Assembly (NCBI GenBank): GCA_023055355.1
Contig: JALJCS010000004.1
Location: forward strand, 15,716,001 to 15,780,000
Direction: 5' to 3'
Length of the DNA: 64,000 nt
Origin: Agelaius tricolor
Taxonomy: Eukaryota > Chordata > Aves > Passeriformes > Icteridae
Part shown: positions 59,337 to 64,000 of the stretch, one piece after another
Layout: the number at the start of each line of letters is the position of its first letter
Position numbering within the stretch: position 1 is the stretch's first letter
Notes under the pieces: generated by a model
What the model was told of the DNA's origin: nothing
Database searches by the model: none
Seen by the model: the letters and a program-made list of their open reading frames with translations, nothing else
Program-made: the position numbers and the translations under genes

Positions 59337-61603
59337 TTATGAGGGTGTTCTCTAAGAAGGTTGCTAAAATGGCTATTCTCATACTACTTTGACTTATAGA
59401 ATCAAATGCAACTGAATTTAAAAACACTTACTGAAAGTAAAAACCTATTTAAGAAACATAGTCTATATCATATCATTCATCATATCATTCTATCTGTTCT
59501 CAGCTTTTCACATTCTGATACTTTGCTTACTTATTCTTTGAAGTTTGCTTTCTGTGTCCATGCTTATGTTCTTATGTTGTAAGAGCTCTGCTGCTTCTTC
59601 TTAGTTATGTTATGTTTCAGTGTGTAAAGAAACTTGCTTTTTAATGTTTTTAAAGTAGAAGAATACATAAATCTGACTACTTGGTTTGTTTACATTGTTG
59701 CTGGAGAAGATGGAAATACTTTATAGCAATTTCAAAAGTGTTTAAAAAAATCAGAGATTTTTCCTGTAAAGACTAAAGGTGATCTTTATGTCAATATTCT
59801 TTGTGTTCAGAAATTAATTACAAGTGCAAATAATTTGTTTTCTCTACGTGGGAAAAAAAGGAAGATCAAATTTTGAGAGATGCCCTTTTTCTTCCCAAAA
59901 AGCAGTTACTGTTTAAATTGGTTTTGAGGCATGTTATTTACAGTGTCTTCTTGGCTATAATGGTTATGTTTTTGTTGCTTTAATTTGCATACACAAGTGA
60001 GTTTTATTTCAATCCATTAGTATGGCATAAGGGTAGGATATATTGGAAAAAAAAGCACTTCAGATATTTGGTTTCAAGTGAGACAGTTCTTATTTTTTGC
60101 AGGAAATACAGTAAAGCTACATGACCGAAACAATAGCAAGGATAATCTGTTTATTATGTTTTCTCTCAGTGATTAAATAGTTTCAGGCAATTCTAATTGC
60201 AAAAGCTGCTTTTCAGTGTTGAGTTTTGAAAAAAGGCATTTAAAATTTTTTTTCTGTAATTTTATTAATTTTTCCATTTGCAAATTTATTTTTCTCAGTA
60301 TTGTGTCAGCATTTATTTGTGCTAACAAAGTTTTTGAATAAACCCCTTCTTAATTCTGCATTTGTCTCAATATTGAAATACTATTTGTTAATATCAGTTT
60401 GAAATTAATCTTCAGGCTCATAATAGATGTGGAAATATGACAACAGAATGTAAACTGGTAATGATAATTTTTATCTAAGAAATTTCTATTTTTTTTTTTT
60501 GTTATTATTCAAGCTTACTTCAAAAATTACTCTTTTCAGTGCTTGACAAAATTTACACGTTTGATATTTTCTCCAAGGTCTCAACTACCTAATTAATTGT
60601 GAGTATTTTTTGAATATCTTTTTGTGTTATTATTATGCCGAATTTGTACTTCATTAGCTGTCATGCTACGGCCGATTATATAGTTCTCATGGAGGCATGA
60701 TGATAATTGATGGTTTATAGTCCTGGAATAAGAATTGTAATGTTTGTATTTGATAAAGATAATTCAGTGCCTTTTTTTTTTTTTTACATTTCCAGGAAGC
60801 ATATTTCTTCTGGCATCTCTTTTAAAAATTGGTTTGATATTGTAAAGGAAATTTCCAGTTTCCAACAAATACCTAAAGGAAGATGAATTTATTTTTCCAG
60901 TGGGTTTCAGTTCAAGTTTGTATGCAGAAGGCAATTAGTCCAATGCACTCTCTGTTAATTTCCTTGACCACAAAGTCGCAGTAAAATACTGCTGCGGTTA
61001 GTCAGAGGACCATCGCTTGATGAGAGCTCTGCAGGTCTGGTTGGTCGACAGAGCTAAAATAAGGGAAAAATAAGGGGAAATTGCAAAGGGAAAAATAAGT
61101 GTTATGCTTATCTGCTCGTATCATAAGTAGTGATATGGCTGTAGGGAGTAAATTAATCTGGTTAAAAGTGGTTTTACCTGTACCTGACAGCTGGCTTTCT
61201 TCATCTGCCAGTGGAATACATAGGGTTAAGGAACATGTGGAAAAAGTGGATAAAAAAGAGGTACTTTTTTTCCCTTATCAGAAAATACATAGTAATCAGT
61301 AGAGCTTTATTTTGTCAGTTACAAATGCAGGCCTGTTTTTACTGTTTAACAAGAAAAGAGAATGAAAATATTTTATACTTTTAGTTGTAGCAATTCGATA
61401 TTAATCCTATTAAGTAGTGTAAATTCTTTAGTAAGAAGTATATCACAAAATGCACACTGTAAAAGTTTGATGTCATGTTAGTTTCCAGTTTTAAAATTTG
61501 TTGGGTTATGGTGACTGTTTAGTAGGTAGTACGTAAGAAGTAATTTTGATTTGTGCACAAAAGACACTAAGGTGCTGAACTGTCAGTGACTAATCAATGA
61601 TGA

Positions 61604-61644
61604 TGTACAAATCTCCTTAGCCTAATGCTAAGGAGATTTGTACA
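61604..61644. repeat. Perfect inverted repeat, 18-bp arms, 5-base spacer
   Basis: TGTACAAATCTCCTTAGC at 61604-61621 is the exact reverse complement of GCTAAGGAGATTTGTACA at 61627-61644, separated by CTAAT. It is the second such structure in CHSY3 intron 2, 2.3 kb after the first and unrelated to it in sequence. Confidence 0.95.
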
Positions 61645-64000
61645 AGTTATGCCTTGTTTGAATGAAATATCATGACACCAGTTCTATCTTTTCAAGTTTA
61701 GATGACTGCTGTAAAATGTGCCATTAGTATGCAAATATTTCTACATTAATAGGCATTTTTTAAAGTACATTTACCCTTGCTAAAGATAGCTATGGACCAG
61801 CACAGGAATTAATTTGAAGAACAAAAAGTAGGAAAAAAATGGGTTATCTTCATAATTTCAAATATTCATAGCACTAACGTTATGGCATTAGAATTTCCCA
61901 AGATGTGTTATAAAATTGAAATTTCAGCAGTCTTAAACCATAAGCAGAGAGATAAGAAATGTGACTTAAGCTTAAAAAAGGCAGAATGATAAAAATCAGT
62001 AGCTTAAATACTGTTTTTAATCAGAGTCGAGTCTTCTAAAAACACACGAAAATGTCTAATTTTCTGTAATGGTTTTAAATGGCACACATTTTTATTTGGT
62101 TGTATTAATTGGCTATTTCATTATAGTTTTCATAAATTTCATTCAAGCACAAGACAGGATTATAATATTTTACCATTGCTCTTATGGCTGACAGACTCGC
62201 TGCTTCATATTTTTATCTCAAATATTGCTAATGTTCTCTAAGTAGAAAAGTGTTTGTTGTATAAACTCTTTCACTTGGCACCTTTTAATGATATCAAATT
62301 GCAGCAACATTTTGTCTTTAAGAAGTTGGTCAGACTTCTCTTTGTCAGATTGAACCTAAATCATTGACTCAGGGCTACTTTTCTTTCCCTTTTGTAGTCT
62401 TTTTTATTTCCCACTGTAAAGAAAACACTTAATTCATGACACTATTAGCATGTACAGCTAGCAAAAATCATTGTCACTATATGCAGCAAACTCAAGTGTT
62501 TTAAAATATGACAATGCACAGTTGTCATCAGAATGAAAGACTTCCTGTCAGATCGATATGCTTTCTGTCAGTAACATATATTGACAGTTAATGATCTTAC
62601 AGTATGGTTATGCAGCATTGATAATCAGAAATCAGATCTGTGACTGCTCTTTCTGTTTTGAAGACATGCGAGCTTTGCTTGCCTGCTGGTTACACTGCAG
62701 TTGTGGTTAGTCAAAGGAAGGGGCCCCTGTTTTGGGTCCCGTGTCCCTGACATCCCCTAGCACCCCAATTGCATTCTTAAATCCTATTGACAGCATCCCA
62801 TAATTTCTGTATGAATATTTCTTTGAGTCCCAAGGGAAGTGTCTATGTCATGTGCCTCTGTCAAACTTCACACCTTCTTACTCAGAAATAATAGTGTTGT
62901 TTATAGAAATGATAAGAGATTTAAGAAAGATGCCTGCATATTTATAATTATATCTAGTGAGCACAATGAAAAAATATGTGTGAACTGGACAGTTCATAAG
63001 AACAACGTTTTTCTTGTTACAGGAGCAAAATCTCCAAGACTCAAATAATGTGTGTATTTTGATTTATGATATATGCAGAAAAACCTCACTTGATTAGTGT
63101 GGTGCTCCAAAGGTAGTTGTTTTTCCTCTCTGAAGGAGAAGAAAAAAACCTACTACACTACCAGGAAACAAATTTTCAGGCATAATTTAACAACTAAAGT
63201 ACGGCACAGGCTGAAATCTGTTACAGCTTGATTTCAGAGGCTTACAAGCCTGGGGACGAGTCAATGAGCAAGAAAGCTGACTCTGTAGATGAGTCAGATT
63301 GCCTCTTTATGGAAATTTTTGTGTTACTTAAATTTATGTATGTGTTTTACAAATTAGTCTGAGGAAGTGAAGACTAAGAAGGGCTTTAAATACAGAAAAC
63401 AGCAATTTTGCTCAAAATATGAGTTTTGTGCATTTAATATGTTTCTAGAAAGTATTAATTAGTTGAAATGGAGTTACTGCAAAAGCTTATGTTTGAAGTT
63501 CTTCCAGTGAGCAAATCAAGTGAGATTTCTCTTTTTCAGAGCTGAACCCTTCTTAAATTGTTCAAAAGGGCTTATCTGTTGTTGATATCAATCTGTGTCC
63601 CAGGTGGATATGGTAAATGCCAACTGTTGCATTTTTAAATACAGATGGCTGATCCAACTTCATCATTATTGAATACTTTGAGTGATAATTTCTCTAGTTG
63701 TTTTTTTCCACATTGTCCTCTGTTGTCTTTTGGTGACTGGTTAGCTGTTAGAGACAGCAAATGTCTGTATTTGTATTAATTATAAATTACTGTCTGTATG
63801 AAACTTACAGTAGGTAATCTTGCTTAACTGTATACGTACACAGAAGCAGAAGTGTGATTCTTGTACCAGAGTGCTGCCATATACTTGTACCAAGTATTTC
63901 AGACTTACATTTTAAATCACACAAATATCGAACATATGAATGTTTTAAGACCCGACTCTACTGAAGCAGTTTACTTAATATGCTTTTTTAATGCTTTTAG

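Larger units (their letters stand above)
36646..64000 (+). other. CHSY3: CHSY3 intron 2 (partial, continues beyond the window)
   Basis: Donor GTAAGT at 36646 has no matching acceptor followed by CHSY3 coding sequence before the window ends, so the intron is longer than 27.3 kb. In human this intron is also very long. It contains one 1 kb CR1 fragment, a solo LTR, a second probable LTR, several microsatellites and two perfect hairpins, all listed separately. The remainder is AT-rich with no supportable exon or nested gene. From 57.7 kb to the end almost no interspersed repeat is visible. Confidence 0.85.

Noticed and set aside
1..64000. CRISPR arrays, tRNA or rRNA genes, bacterial-type operons
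   Set aside because: No regularly spaced repeats, cloverleaf-type sequences or rRNA cores were seen; the sequence is vertebrate nuclear DNA.

Overview
The window looks like bird nuclear DNA. The repeats are CR1 retrotransposon fragments whose 3' ends carry the ATTCTATG-type octamer, plus retroviral solo LTRs. Interspersed repeats are sparse and the spliced genes have canonical GT-AG introns. Two genes are recognised, both on the + strand: MINAR2 (complete coding sequence, three coding exons) and CHSY3 (first two coding exons only). The same pair lies side by side on human 5q23.3, between ADAMTS19 and HINT1. In birds this block is on the Z chromosome, so a Z-linked origin is likely. That is inferred from synteny and not read from the sequence.

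Layout. 1-1689: AT-rich upstream region, probably 5' flank or an upstream intron of MINAR2. 1699-10931: MINAR2 coding exons at 1699-1863, 9683-9928 and 10752-10931, encoding 196 aa with a C-terminal membrane segment. Intron 1 (about 7.8 kb) holds a minus-strand CR1 and a GC-rich patch. 10932-33200: intergenic, with a perfect (AAGGG)n array of 163 bp inside a small CpG-rich patch, two CR1 copies pointing at each other with a perfect hairpin between them, and a 49-base A tract. 33200-35300: CpG island with the CHSY3 promoter, 5' leader and exon 1 (34034-34748). 36362-36645: CHSY3 exon 2. 36646-64000: CHSY3 intron 2, which runs off the window. The large last exon, carrying most of the enzyme, is not here. 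This intron contains a 1 kb CR1 fragment with remains of a reverse transcriptase frame, a solo LTR with an exact 6-bp target duplication, a second probable LTR, several microsatellites and two perfect 18-bp-arm hairpins.

The two genes are neighbours but are not known to share a pathway. MINAR2 encodes a small single-pass membrane protein required for hearing in mammals. CHSY3 encodes a Golgi chondroitin sulfate polymerase. No operon, CRISPR, tRNA or rRNA was seen. No clearly new biological system is evident. The most unusual signals are the AAGGG array and the near-perfect inverted repeats. Most long open frames are artefacts of GC-rich or repeat sequence and are listed as rejected.
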